Positions 10,961 through 23,501 of a stretch of DNA of 64,000 nucleotides are shown in pieces. The stretch is taken from contig JAANYP010001801.1 in the NCBI GenBank assembly GCA_020465985.1, positions 62,001 through 126,000 on the forward strand, given 5' to 3'. The notes beneath the pieces were generated by a model. That model saw only the letters and a program-made list of their open reading frames with translations. It did no database searches and was not told the DNA's origin. The translations under genes were made by a program, and so were the position numbers. The stretch comes from Centrapalus pauciflorus (taxonomy: Eukaryota; Streptophyta; Magnoliopsida; Asterales; Asteraceae). Within the stretch, counting starts at the first letter, position 1. Every line of letters begins with the position of its first letter.

Positions 10961-11604
10961 GGAGTGCCACCGGAACGTCAAGTCGAATTCGGCATTGACT
11001 TAGTTCCTGGTGCGGCTCCCATCGCCAAAGCTCCCTACAGACTTGCGCCTGCAGAAATGCAGGAAATGTCTAAACAATTGCAAGAACTGTTAGAAAAGAA
11101 ATTATCCGACCTAGTTCATCTCCGTGGGGTGCATCAGTCTTATTTGTAAAGAAGAAAGACGGAACTCTCTGTATGTGCATTGATTATCGGGAGTTGAACA
11201 AAGTCACTATCAAGAATAAATATCCTCTGCCCAGGATTGATGATCTATTTGTTAAGCTACAAGGAGCCAGCTACTTCTCCAAAATCGATCTTCGTTCTAC
11301 GTATCATCAATTGAAAGTTAAAGATGAGGATATTCCAAAGACAGCCTTCCGAACAAGATACGGTCATTACGAATTTCTTGTAATGCCTTTCGGTCTGACA
11401 AATGCACCAGCGGCGTTCATGGATCTCATGAATCGTGTTTGCAGGCCAATGCTGGATAAGTCAGTTATTGTATTTACAGACGATATCCTGATTTACTCCA
11501 AAACGGAGGCTGATCATGTTAATCATCTGCGTCAACTGCTAGAGTTATTGAGAAAAGAAAGACTCTATGCAAAATTTTCGAAATGCGAGTTCTGGCTCAG
11601 ACAG
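10961..11604 (+). pseudogene. E2 reverse transcriptase, N-terminal part (upstream of intron-like interval)
   Basis: After the VPPERQVEF linker and a frameshift near 11105, the frame carries CIDYRELN (about 11179), KIDLRSTYHQ, MPFGLTNAP and the catalytic FTDDILIYS (about 11473, the gypsy form of xxDD). It stays open to CEFWLRQ and then meets an apparent GT donor at 11605. A direct genomic reading would terminate two codons later (QV, then TAA). Confidence 0.9.
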
Positions 11605-11689
11605 GTATAATTTAATATTGTCTTGAGTTATTCCTAAGCGTTCTTTGTTCAAATAAAAACTTGAAATTTTACTTTGATTACTTTTATAG
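11605..11689 (+). other. 85-bp GT-AG intron-like interval inside E2 RT
   Basis: Upstream coding ends CAGACAG|GTATAA and downstream coding resumes TTTATAG|ATCCAATTC (IQFLGHVVSG). In related gypsy proteins CEFWLR(x) runs straight into (x)QFLGH, so removal of exactly these 85 bases joins the two parts in phase 0. The interval is AT-rich, of typical minimum plant intron length and not divisible by three. It has a pyrimidine-rich end and candidate branch points (CTTGA, TTGAT). An alternative is a short random insertion with fortuitous borders. Confidence 0.7.
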
Positions 11690-13831
11690 ATCCAATTCCT
11701 TGGCCATGTTGTATCTGGCGAAGGTATTTCCGTTGATCCTTCTAAACTCGAGGTTGTTCAGAAATGGCAAACGCCTCGCAATGTCTCTGAAATCTGAAAT
11801 TTCCTTGGATTGGCTGGTTACTACCGGCGATTCATTAAGGACTTCTCGAAGATTGATGTACCACTCACGATGCTAACACGAAAGAATACACCTTTCGTAT
11901 GGGCGTATAAACAGCAAGAGGCATTCAAAACTCTGAAACAGAAACTTATTCAAGCGCCGATCCTAGCCTTACCAGAAGGCAATGATGATTTCGTTGTTTT
12001 TAGCGATGCATCTGGTACTGGCTTAGGATGTGTCCTCAAGCAAAGGGGAAAATTCATTGCCTACACTTCAAAGCAATTAAAAGATTATGTGAAAAGTGCA
12101 CCAACTCGTGATCTTGAGTTGGCTGCCATTACCTTTGCACTAAAAATCTGGCGTCACTATCTTTATGGGACTAAGTGTCAGCTTTATACTGACCATAAAA
12201 GTCTCAAGCATCTATTTACTCAAAAGGATCTGAACATGAAATAGCGTCGGTCCTTGGAGCTTATCAAGGACTCTGATTGCGAGATCCTGTATCATCCCGG
12301 CAAAGCTAACGTGGTCGTGGATGCTCTGAGTAGAAAGACATATCCAGAAAAGTGTTGCTATGCCCTGACTCCTATTGTATTCTCTTCCGATCTTATCGAA
12401 CACATCAAATCAGCTCAAGCTGAAGCATTGAAAAAAGAAAATATCTGTTCTGAAAATCTAAAAGGGCAACTTCAGTTCTTATCAGTGAATCATCTGGGAC
12501 TTCAATGTCTGAAGGGAAACCAAATCTAGATTCCTAAATATGGTTCTATTCGCAACACTCTTCTATCCGAAGCCGATCAGTCCAAATTATCTATTCATCC
12601 TGGCAGCTCAAAGATGTACTTCGATCTGACAGCTGACTACTGGTGGCCAAGAATGAAAAAGGACATCGGTCAATATGTTGAAAGCTGCAGAGTCTGTCAG
12701 ATGGCTAATGCTAAACATCAGAAACCCTTCGGGGATATGCAACCACTACCAGTTCCTGAGTGGAAGTGGGAGCATATAACCATGGATTTTGTCACGAAAC
12801 TGTCAAAGACCAAGAGACAGCACGACTCCATCTAGGTACTCGTGGATCGATTAACGAAGTTAGCTCATTTCATACCATTGAAAGAAACGTACTCTCTTTA
12901 TAGATTGACACAGATATAAATCACTGAAGTCATATCTCGTCACGGTGTGCCGAAATCTATCGTCTCTGATCGTGATAGTCGTTTCACTTCGAGATTCTGG
13001 AAAGCGCTGCAAGACGGGATGGGTACTCGAATCTCAATGAGTACTGCTTATCACCCAAATGCAGATGGCCAAAGTGAACGCACTATCCTTACTCTCGAAG
13101 ATATGCTCCGTGCCTGCGTTCTTGATTTGGGTGGTAATTGGGATGACCACTTGTCGTTGGTCGAATTCTCCTACAATAACAGTTATCATTCAACGATCAA
13201 GATGGCCCCTTTTGAAGCTCTATACGGAAGAAAGTGCAGAACTCCCAGCTGTTGGCGTGAAACAGGTGAATCGCCTATAGCGGGTCCTGCCCTTCTACAG
13301 TTGACTCATGAGAAGATTCAACTTGTCAGAAGTAATATCCTTGAAGCTCAAAGCCGGCAGAAGTCTTACTATGACAATCGACACAGATCTATCAGTTTTG
13401 CAGTTAACGATTGGGTGATGCTGAAAGTATCCCCAATGAAGAATGTGGTGAGATTCATAAAGCGAAACAAGCTAGCTCCGAGATATATCGGACCGTTCAA
13501 GATTGTTGAAAAGGTAGGGAATCAATCTTACCGTCTTGAATTACCAGCAGACCTAGCGGGAATACATCATGTATTCCATGTTAGTCATTTGAGAAAGAGC
13601 CTAGCAGATGAAAGAGAAGTGCAGATACCACATGTTAATCTGCAAATTGATGAAAAGCATCGAGTGGTTGAAGAGCCGGAATGTATTCTGGACTCGAAGA
13701 CCAAAAAGCTTAGAAATAAAGAAATACAGATGGTGCTCGTTCAGTGGAAACACCACAAAGGTTCGCATCAGTCTTGGGAATCTGAAGATGTCATGAAAGC
13801 TACTTATCCAAGTCTGTTCGAACATAGCTAA
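11690..13831 (+). pseudogene. E2 RT C-terminus, RNase H, integrase and chromodomain (broken by stops)
   Basis: One reading frame over 2.1 kb, broken only by in-frame stops near 11797, 12242, 12527, 12833 and 12917. Order: RT thumb (FLGLAGYYRRFIKDFS), RNase H (VVFSDASGTGLGC, TDHKSLKHLF), integrase zinc finger (ending CRVCQMAN), integrase core with ITMDF, VSDRDSRFTSRFW and the NADGQSERT glutamate, a GPY/F-type segment (APRYIGPFKIVEKVG) and a C-terminal chromodomain-like part (QWKHHKGSHQSWESE, ending YPSLFEHS). Chromodomains of this clade guide insertion to marked chromatin. Several stops fit Trp/Arg/Gln-codon transitions. Confidence 0.9.
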
Positions 13832-13868
13832 CTTCGAGAACGAAGATTGTGCGTGGTGGAGCCCATTC

Positions 13869-16160
13869 TATAACAACCTAACTTTTGGACCAACTTCAAT
13901 TTCAGTATTTTGACCTAATATTGTAATTTTATTACATTATTTAATTTGTAATTTAATTAAGTTATGAACTATTTAATTAAACTATGTAAATGTGATAAAT
14001 TAAATTTAATGATTTAAATTAAAAGAGATGTAAAATACAAAAGTATAGTAGGTTAAATTTCAAATATAACTAAATGAATATATAAACCAAATTAATGCTC
14101 ATTAACCATCATTTAAGAAATTTACTCTCTCTCACTACTCTCTCTCTCTACATCATACGGCTACGTCAAGAAACATCAAGAATTATCATAAATTGTTGCA
14201 TTAAGTGAAGAATTAATCCAAGAAAGGTTACAAGAACCATACAACAACAACAATTTACAAGATTTAGAGGTAATTCTTGATTATTTATAAATATTTTATG
14301 ATTATTGGTTCGGTTTTATAAAAACCCGAAACCAAGAATTTAAAACATGAATTTTGATGTTGCATGTCTAAGATTTTAGTATATAATGATGAAACTAAGT
14401 ATATAAAAGTGATAGAAACAAAAATCAGTGGTTAATTCATCTAAATATGTTCAAAATCTGAAATTTTGTAAAATAAGTGTTCTTGACAAAAATGGTCATT
14501 TTTGGATGATCTTGATCAATTTATAATGTTATTGATAGGGAGAATAGTTTAAAAACAACCCAAATATGAAAATACAACATTATAATACATTGCATGTTAA
14601 TATAAATGAGTTTTAGTGAATATTGGTAAAAATCCGTATGAAAATAAGTTAGAACATGAAGAACAAAATTCTGGAAATTTTGAAGATGATGGATCCGAAT
14701 TTGGTTGAACCCGAATTCGGATGAGATGTTCCACTTCGGTTCTTAGGTAATTCGGATGGTACTCAAATTCGGATCCCATGTTTCGAACCCACCTTGAATT
14801 CGGATATGTCCCAATCCGAATACCTATTTCGAATGAACCTATTTCGAACCACATGTTCAATTCGGATGAAGCTCATTTTTAGGATCCATAATTCGGATGA
14901 CCAACTTCGGATTAGTCAAATTCGGTCCGAATCCGAATGACCAATCCGGATGATCCGAATCTTGATATTTTGATATTCTAAATCATAAACAAATGATATT
15001 TTATAATTTAAACACCCATGAATTTATGATGAAAGACTGATTAAAGTAATATGAGAAATATTGATATTTATATCTCCTTGAGATTTTAAAGAGTCCAAGA
15101 AAATGCAAAATAATTGACGAGTTATTAGATATCAGAATAAAATAAAATAAAGATTTTAAGCTAAAAAGCCAATGATATGACATGATATGATATTATTCTG
15201 GACAGGTTCAGTTATATTCTGAACAAAGATCTAAAGATTAAAGAGATTGAAAGCGGGTCTTTGATTTGAAAAGAATTGACAGAGATCAGATTTATAAAGA
15301 TTTAAAGATAAATCCTGAGATAACTCAGGTGGTGGATTTTATATGTGCTTGATAAAGACCCCAGACCTGTGAGTTATAGATATTCAGCTTTACATGCAAG
15401 ATTTCCGGCTGAGACATATTGTTGATGATAGATTATATTGACATTCATATATGATCAGCTGAACTGAGACCTGTACTCACCATGGTACGGTGATGCCCAG
15501 TGTATCATGATAGCTATTTAATTATCATTTCATATGACATTGTATTTATAGTTCATTTCAGATATTGCTATGAGATTTATTGCTATCATGACATTGATTA
15601 TTTATGCTTCTCTATTGTTCGCATCTTTGACATATCGATTCTGCTTAAGATGATTAGCCTTGAGGGTCTATTTTTCTAGACGATGCTATATTCACCAGTT
15701 CTATTGAACTTGGTATGACACTCCGATGTTCCGCTTGATAATGCATGTTAATCTGAAAATCTATATTCTCACTAAGCTTTGCTTACAGTTGCTACTTTAC
15801 ATTTTTACAGGAAAAGATAAAGGGAAGTCTGTTGGACCTAGTTCTTAGGTCATTCAAGATCTAAGTTTTGAACTTTCATAGACCACTACTCAACGAACCC
15901 TTCGGTAGTGATTGGAAGACGACAATTGTGTTGGTTTTGGGTAGATTTGATATGGTTGTATGATGACATGTATTAGATTCGATGGTACTCTTTATAAGTT
16001 TAATTTGAAAACTGTAATCTGTATTAAACTTAATCTTAATAGGTTTGTTCTTGTAATTTTATAATTCCGCAAATTAATTACTCTATCTTAGTTATGATTG
16101 ATATTGCATGATGTGGGACCTAGACTCGTGACGACTGCCCCGTAAGGGATGGTCTTCACA
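13869..16160 (+). repeat. E2 3' LTR (2292 bp)
   Basis: Homologous to 6527-8982 but starts TATAACAACC (terminal TG changed to TA) and ends CTTCACA. It lacks about 165 bp present at roughly 8396-8561 of the 5' LTR; both breakpoints carry CCGC, pointing to a microhomology deletion. It also lacks one group of the repeat cluster. The differences show the insertion is not very recent. Confidence 0.92.
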
Positions 16161-19100
16161 ACACTCTTTACCTACTATAAAAAGACTTCTAAAACCAAGT
16201 GTCAATTTTCACAATGTAGATGTCTCTTTGCCTCAAGCAATGCAGGGTATCTATCCAAGAAACAGAGGAGAGGATCCCAAGCAGGCTCAGCCAAACATTA
16301 CTGCTTCACCCCCAGGATCCCAACCACTCCTCATGATAAAAATATTCCCTCTGATCCTTCTTCTATACATACCTCCCCAGCCCCATCACTAAAAATATAC
16401 AAAAGACAAAGGGCTGTAAGAGCTCCTTCCTGCTTAGTCCAAACCCCAGAGCCAAATAGCTCTGTGCAAGAGGATACTCTTGCACAGCATATCGATAAGG
16501 AACCCACTGAGGATACTCCCACCCTCAATTTGGAGGTGAACATCCCTTCTGAGGGTGTTCATATGGGTTGTGTGGCTGGTACTACTGATGTCTCTACACA
16601 AGGGGCGCAGGACAGTACCAACATCTCTAAGACCACCCCTATGGCAACAGAGGGTGTGCAAGCACCTTCTTGAAGTCCCCAGTACCAAGATTAAAGGGGC
16701 CCAGATGTTTCTACTCTGGAATTGGTGCCAGTGATAGATCTCAAATCCCACTATCATTTGAAGATCTTGAGGCTAGTCTGCAACTAATGGCTTTGACGGA
16801 TCAACAACTGAAACCAGTTGTAGCTATTCTGGAACATTACAAGTCCATAATTGTTGCACAGGGTTCCCTAATCACTGCTCTACAATAACTCACATCGGTC
16901 CAACAGCAAAAAGTTGCCCAGTTTCAGCTCGGGTTGAAGTTATATGGAAACAAGATTGTACAGCTTGAAAAGTTGGTTCAAACCCTAATAGCAAAGGTTT
17001 TTGGTCCCCCTGATCAAACCAATGCATCCAAAAAGGGGAAAATCAGGAGATCCCACCATCAGTCCAAACAGCTTCAACTTCACTAGTGGCAGCTTCAGCT
17101 TCTAGGCTAACAGTCCCAACAGTTTCTCAAACTGTTAGTCTTGATGCTCAAGTTGTTCCTATTAAAAAGCCAGGTGGTGTGCTTATAAGAGAAGGCATTC
17201 AAGCATCTATCCCAGCAGTCCAAACCACAGTTACAGCTTCAGCAGCAACCACAGACAAAGGAAAGGGCATCTTGATTGAGTCTCCAAATATCAAATTCAT
17301 TTCAACAAAAGCCCAAGTTGCTCATGATGCTGAATTGGCCAGACAATTAGCAGAAGAACAAGCTCAAATCCTAGACCAGCAAGCCCAAGAACCTATGGGA
17401 GATGATGAATCTCTTGGAGATTATCTGCATGGGTTTGTGGTAAAAGAAATCCAGAAGAAGAGGAAAAGGCCAACAGGGCCTTCAAAGGCTGAACAAAGAA
17501 AATTTTTGGTAAACTTCTCTGCAATAGCTGGTATTTCTAAGGTTATAGCACAATCATGGTCAACAGAGAAGCTTCAGGCCTTATATTACAGAGAAAAAAA
17601 AAAGGAAAAAGCTTCCAAACAAGTCCAAGATTCCCCTCAAACTATTGCTGCTGCTCCTCAAACTGAAATCATTCATCAAGCAAAGTTTGATCAAGTGAAG
17701 AGAGTTCTGTTCGATCAACGATTGCAAAAGGCAATGGAAATTGAGAAGGCTCTTGATCAGCATGACTTCTCAAAACCACCAGTTACTTACTGGTATGCCA
17801 AATCTATGGATGACATTGATCTGGTATATTATTTTGTAATAAAAAGAGAAGCTAGACCAGAAGAAGAGTACAAAAGCCCGTTTCAGTTGGTTCAGAAGAT
17901 GACTAGAGATGAGCAAACCTAAATGCACAATATTGGGACGGCTAGCCACTCTAGGTCACCAATAGTGTGGGTTCAGAATAACCTAAAGGATCTTAGAAGC
18001 ATATTTGATCCAGAATTCACCAGAATGAATATATAAGTTGCCAAGGAAATGAAGATTGTACAGATTGTTTTGATAGGGGAACCAGTTTTGTGTGACCATA
18101 ACTGATTCTTTTTCCTTTGATTTCCCTTACCTGCTGCTGTGTGGGAAACTTTTGGACACCATGCTTTTGGCATGTGCATACTGGAACAGTTTAACCCTTT
18201 TTATTTAGTTTAGAAGAAGATGCAATATTACAGTTAGAAGGTACAGAAACATCTAGAGCATTATTGCATTCACTCATCTTCTCTTTCCCAGTGCGGATTG
18301 CACCTTTAGTACCTTCTCTAGAAAAAGCCAAATGGATTGACTATGATGATGAATCAGATCTGTCAGAAATTCTGATGATGAATTAGATATGTCAGATGGT
18401 GTGCTCGTGCAAAGGTTTGACTTTAGAAAATTCAAAAAAGAAGCTGCAAAAAGTCATTACCTGTTATATGAATAGGCCAAACAATATGTTACTGGAAATG
18501 CTTACAGTGATCCCTCTTCTGCCTACTGATCTTGAAGTGTGGATAGCATATCAAGCATGACTCACTGTAGAAGAATACCAAACATAGAAGGTGGTCGCTG
18601 AGGTGGTGAGGCAACAAGATGAAGAACTAGATAAAATAGAAGCTGCCAAAGCACAGAAAAGCCTATTCAACAGAGAATACTAAGGAATATGAAGGTATAA
18701 CGAACCCCTCAAGTTCAAATGAAGAAAGATTCATTAAGGGGGAAGCTGAAGATGAGTTTGTTTATGGATCTTATAAAGAATGACAAGGAGCTACACGCTA
18801 AGTATTTGAAGCTAATGACAAAAAGATCCAAAGCTGCAAAAATAGTTCATGCTTATGCCTCTATTAACAATGACAATACGACTCATCTGAATCTTAAACT
18901 TGTGAAAGATAATTATAAAATGGAATTTCATAAAGGATATCAATCCTGACACGCACAGTTTAAATTCAATGAGTAGGTTGAAATTGCAGTGGTCTTGATG
19001 AAGGAAAAATCCTCTAAAGCATGTGACAACTTTAAAAATCTTTTAATGGCTAAGTTTGATTACAATGAAGAGGTTGAGTGAACGCTTGCCATCGATCTTA

Positions 19101-19450
19101 ATACATATCATGCTTCAGCCGAAATCTTGAACTTCCTAACAGCTCCCATTAACCCAGTCTAAGTAGAAAAGATACTAAAATAATCAAAGCAATGTATTGC
19201 CCTCCCTAAGGATCCAAAAGATATGGACACTTCAATGTCAAAAAGTGTCTCATTCAAAGAAGGCCAAATGATCAAAAAGCTTGTTTAGGGATAATTTAAA
19301 AGGTTGGACGTCAACCACTGTTCCTAAGAGAAACTAATTTCCCAAAGTCTTCAGCAAAACATGCTAAACACTTTCAAGCCTACGTTGAACAAGTTATGAA
19401 GATGATGCAGCAAGAAACGAAATTTGTAAAACTTCCCAGGCTAGCTAATT
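16161..19450 (+). pseudogene. E3 aORF, 3' part (decayed)
   Basis: Continues the E3 additional ORF after the E2 insertion, now in several frames. 16149-16673 carries a Pro/Ser/Thr-rich segment (PSSIHTSPAPSLKIYKRQRA). 17086-17922 is the longest open piece: Ala/Ser/Thr/Val-rich, then a charged coiled-coil-like region (AELARQLAEEQAQILDQQ) and a basic segment (IQKKRKRPTGPSKAEQRKFL). 18719-18949 and fragments to about 19450 are weak coding remnants (KMEFHKGYQS) with many stops. The order of a Pro/Ser/Thr-rich middle and a charged, Gln-rich C-terminal half matches the E7 and E5 aORFs. I cannot assign a function. Confidence 0.55.
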
Positions 19451-19770
19451 GATTCTTGAAAAAAGTTTTTGGCTTTCTTGATGTAATTTATTTTCAGTAT
19501 GTAAATGCTTGTAATCTTTCTTTACATGTATTTTGTCAATCTATATGAAATAAAAAAATTCTCTTAAATGAAAAGAATCCAAAAAGAGAACTAATAGTCA
19601 AGCTCAAAATTTCTAAGTGTTAGTCCCTGAAACTTCTTATTTTAGTGCTTCCTAATCTTAGGACTCTCTAAGAAGATGATAGAAAAAATATGGTCGCTGA
19701 GAAGATGATAGAAAAGTTCTGGTCACTAAGATCCTTCTCAATACCAAAAATTGATATCGATAGGTGGAGA
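19451..19770 (+). other. Non-coding 3' flank of the E3 aORF with poly(A)-like signals and degenerate PPT
   Basis: AT-rich, with TTGATGTAATTT, TTGTAATCTT and GAAATAAAAAAA (about 19550), as in plant 3' ends. A short imperfect direct repeat (GAAGATGATAGAAAA) lies at 19671 and 19698. Near 19762 AGGTGGAGAT could be a decayed polypurine tract, but no matching Copia LTR follows. Confidence 0.35.
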
Positions 19771-21193
19771 TTCTTGGTTGGTTATCTTGTTTAATATTAT
19801 TGAGTTGGACTGGGTATAACTTGATAAAGGGAATTGGCCACGTGAATTATGAGTTACGGGTTTAATATTTATAAAACATTACAATTCAACTAACCATAAG
19901 TTGATATGGTTCTTAATGGTATAAACCTTTAATTAGTGATAATGGGATCGAATATTGGGTACCAGAACAATATTAATAAGAAACATATATATATTAGAGC
20001 TCTTTATGTTCTTTCTTTCATTCCCTCATCACCAAGAAAAGTTCCAGACAATGTGTGTATGTCTGTAAAACCTCTGGACAACAAAAAAAAAAATCATTGA
20101 ATTAGAGCCAAGTAATTGTAGGAAATTCATCAAATCAACATCATCTTTATGCTTGCACCTTGTTCTTAATTTTTTAGTAAGTTTGAGCTCTAATTTATGA
20201 GTTTAATTGTGTTATTTTTTAAGGAATGGATTGTGTTGCATTTATACATGTTGGGGAATGGTTTTTGAAGTGTTTGGGGTCATGAGATGGACTATATTCG
20301 AGTTTTGAGAAAAACTTGAGCTGTCCATAAACAAAGCACAGAACCATGTCTATGAAGTCGTGATCGTGACCGCGATCACCTGATTGTGGCCCACCATTAG
20401 GAATAGCAGCTAAGGGCTAATCTTGGTCTGAGCTTGAAAGAGCACGGAGGAGATGATGAGCACGTCCGAGCCCAGGGCTTCGTGCCCGAAATGGGAGCGT
20501 AACCACGTTTTGAGCTACGCATCCACGATTAGCTCTGGTTAGGGCAGGTTGCATGTTTGACTTATATGGTCCGGTTAGGGTTCATCTATGCACACTAGGG
20601 TGCTTATTTAGGAGTTATGTGTAATCAGGTACTAAAGATATATCCTCTTAGTTAGTTAATGTGCTATTTGTGGAGAGTTGGGCTAGCTATCAAATGAGAT
20701 GCTAAAATTTTTGACATGCACTGTATAATCACACATCCTTATAATATTCCAACATTATAACTGTGTGTGTTATACGGGTTATTAAGATTATTGGGATAAT
20801 GAGTTTTTTTTATTAAATTATAATATAATGCAACGTTTACTTTGGAAATCGTGATTCATACGGGATGTGGTGATATTTAGGATACAACCTTTAATTATAA
20901 AATCGTATGAGTATAACTTATTTAACTGTGATAATTGTGTTTCATATGAAATCCACACTGTCTTGTGATGTTAAGATATATTATGATTACCATGATAAAC
21001 CGTACAGCTAGGTCGGGGTTTGAGTAGCTCCCTAGGCCATTTTACTACTCGATGGCTACTGTGTATGAGGAAATATCACTGAGATTATTATTATCATTAG
21101 AGACGATGATTATTTACGTAACGGGTTAATTTCATACTCATACTTAGAACGGATTACTAAGTCTTTTACCAGGTTTACATATGATTATACTAA

Positions 21194-23161
21194 CACTACA
21201 ACATACTTGGTCTATTAGGACGCAAATAAATGTTTTATTAAAGTGCTTATTTGGACTTTCAATTTTATAGGACCAATACCATCTTTGTCCTACGTAAAGG
21301 TTTTACAATAGATTAATGAAACGAATTTACGCATTCTAATAAGTGTTGCCATTATGAAACTGATTTTATGGTCTTATAAAAGAATTTATACAACATTAAT
21401 AATGTCCTAAAAAATTATAATATAGGACGCTTTATGATGTCATATAATATGTTTATTTAGAGTTGCGTCAAAAAATAGAAATGAGTGTCCCAACAAATGA
21501 TTTTATAGGACCAAAACTAATTCGAATTTAACGTCTTACAAAGAAATTATAAAGTGTCTTATTAAAGTATTTATTAAAACACTTGTTTGAGTTATAATAA
21601 TTATTGTTAAAACTGGACCATATTGAAAGTCTAACCATCTGAACTTCAAAACGTCAAAAATACGGTTCAATTGGCCTAATAAACCGCTTGAAAACAAACC
21701 GATTAACATTCAATAGAACCGTTGAACCGAATTAGAGATATTTTGATTTTCATTGGCTAGTTTTAATTTATAATTGATTGTTAATGTAAGTTTACACTTC
21801 CTGAGCAATGTGAGATACATTTTGGAAGCAAACTCCGTTATTTTTATTTGGCTATTAATGATCACATGTTGCATTAGGTTATATCATAATAAGACATCAT
21901 GTAAGCATCCTATAAAACTTAATATATTAAAACGTGTATATCAGGTGTCATATTAAGTTACATGATAATAGACACCACTAGAAAAATATCGTATAAAACG
22001 TAATGTATTATGACAAAGTTATTGACTGTCCTAATAGATTATATAATAATAAGACTCCAAATGAGTTAGTGTCCTATGAAAGTTAATGTATTAGGATTTT
22101 ACTAGAACATGTAGTATAATATTACATCATAATAATATGCCATTATATAAGTGCATGTCCTATAAAACATAAATTGTTAGCAAGGGCGGACCTATGTACA
22201 GGGGAGGGTTAGCCCGTGCAACGGGTCTCTTCCCCAATAATTTCATTCCGTAATGTAATTTTTTTTGAAATTTTACGTATGCAACTGGTGAAAATTTAAT
22301 TGTGCAACTTATATTATAAGAAAAACAAAAAAAAATCTAAGTGTGCAACTTGATTAAAAATTTATACCTCAAATGAAACAAAAAGTTAAAAGTTTAATGT
22401 CTAAATAACTAAATAAGTATTAAAAATATAACAAAAACCAAATACTTTTATCCAAAATTAAAACCAACAATATTTTTAGCCCAAATTAAAATGAAATCCC
22501 AAGGATATTTGAGCCTAGAAAGTTTGTATTTATTTAGTTTAATTACTTTAAAATTGTTATTGTTAGTCGTATGTTTTATTAAATCTATCGATGGATAAAA
22601 TTTTCAAATTGAGGTTATTGGAAAGTGATAGTAATGAAGGTCAATTAAATGATTTTAACGAATCTAATAACATCACACAACCACAAATACAATCATAATC
22701 TTCAAAACCTTCAACCCAATTATAATTGATATGCACGATCTTCTTTGGGATCATTTCGGTAGACCACAAATATTAAATTACTAAGCAACTAAAAAGAATA
22801 TTAGATTATATTTTCTATTTTCAATTATAACCATTTATTTGTTAGCTCGGCCCGACCAATATACTCATTTGAATTTTCAAACAGTGCGCAATGAAAGTTT
22901 GTGCAACGGGTCTCCTCGGTGGTTGGGTCCGCCACTGATTGTTAGGACCTACGTCTTAAGTGTCGTATTATGTTATATAATAATACGACTTCACTAAATA
23001 TACGTCCTATAAGAGTCGATATAATACGAAATATTAAGGGTCTAAATGAACACAAACTTCACAAGTCTCAAAGTCTTTCACATCTTATTAAGTTTCTATT
23101 GGGACAAAATTTAAAAAATCTTCCATAAAAAGTGTTCTAAAAGTCACTTTTTGTTGTAGTG
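21194..23161 (+). mobile_element. Non-autonomous CACTA (EnSpm) element with nested hAT
   Basis: Terminal inverted repeats CACTACAACA (21194) and TGTTGTAGTG (to 23161), flanked by a 3-bp duplication TAA on both sides, which are the hallmarks of CACTA elements. Many subterminal copies of GTCCTATAAAA and its inverse (TATTAGGAC) occur in both orientations between 21215 and 23140, as expected for transposase-binding subterminal repeats. No transposase frame is present. Without the hAT insertion it is about 1.2 kb. Confidence 0.88.
22181..22937 (+). mobile_element. Non-autonomous hAT element nested in the CACTA element
   Basis: Perfect 8-bp target duplication ATTGTTAG at 22173-22180 and 22938-22945. 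Termini CAAGGGCGGACC and, inverted, CAGTGGCGGACC (10 of 12 match), resembling Tip100-like hAT ends. A direct repeat GTGCAACGGGTCTC occurs at 22216 and 22901. Inside, a short open stretch from ATG about 22590 may be a remnant of a transposase N-terminus, but it is only about 36 codons and I do not rely on it. Confidence 0.88.
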
Positions 23162-23501
23162 TAACATTGCATTCGCATCGGCTAGTTTGGCTGACGTGTT
23201 TTTTGTGTTTATCTCAGGTAATCGTGGAGAGATAGTCAGTCTGATGTCTCCGTGTAAGTATCATCAGAGTTTAGAGATGACTTTTAGTCTTTTAGCTACC
23301 ACTGAAAGGTAATTATCTTTTGTACATCGAGACTGCTACGAACATTATGTATAGAGTTACTATTACTTTGTTGTGTAAAGTTAAGTTTTAATTTATTAGG
23401 ATTTTATGTGATATTGCGAAAAATAGTAATTTATTACGACAATACATGCCACTTGACGTGTGATTTACGTAACATTTTCGTATCATTTTGAGGGTGTTAC
23501 A

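Larger units (their letters stand above)
6527..16160 (+). mobile_element. E2: complete Ty3/gypsy Tekay-like element (9.6 kb)
   Basis: 5' LTR 6527-8982, PBS 8986-8999, gag-pol 9182-13831, 3' LTR 13869-16160. The flanking 5 bp are GCACT on the left and ACACT on the right (4 of 5 match). It split the E3 aORF. The gene order PR-RT-RH-IN with a C-terminal chromodomain-like segment places it with chromoviruses, most like Tekay/Del. The coding region has several stops and frameshifts, so it is non-functional on its own. Confidence 0.93.
19771..23501 (+). repeat. Gypsy-type LTR (solo or 3'), interrupted by CACTA and hAT elements
   Basis: The right end TTTGAGGGTGTTACA (23501) is typical of plant gypsy LTRs, and no primer-binding site follows. 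The interior has a leader-like stretch (CTTTCATTCCCTCATCACC near 20020), a GC-rich segment with CGTGATCGTGACCGCGATCA near 20360 and a downstream segment like other gypsy LTR tails. The left boundary is uncertain and I found no target duplication. Without the 1.97-kb CACTA insertion it would be about 1.76 kb. Confidence 0.4.

Noticed and set aside
20340..20600. GC-richer segment as a host exon
   Set aside because: No open frame with splice context; such GC-rich, dyad-containing segments are usual in gypsy LTRs.
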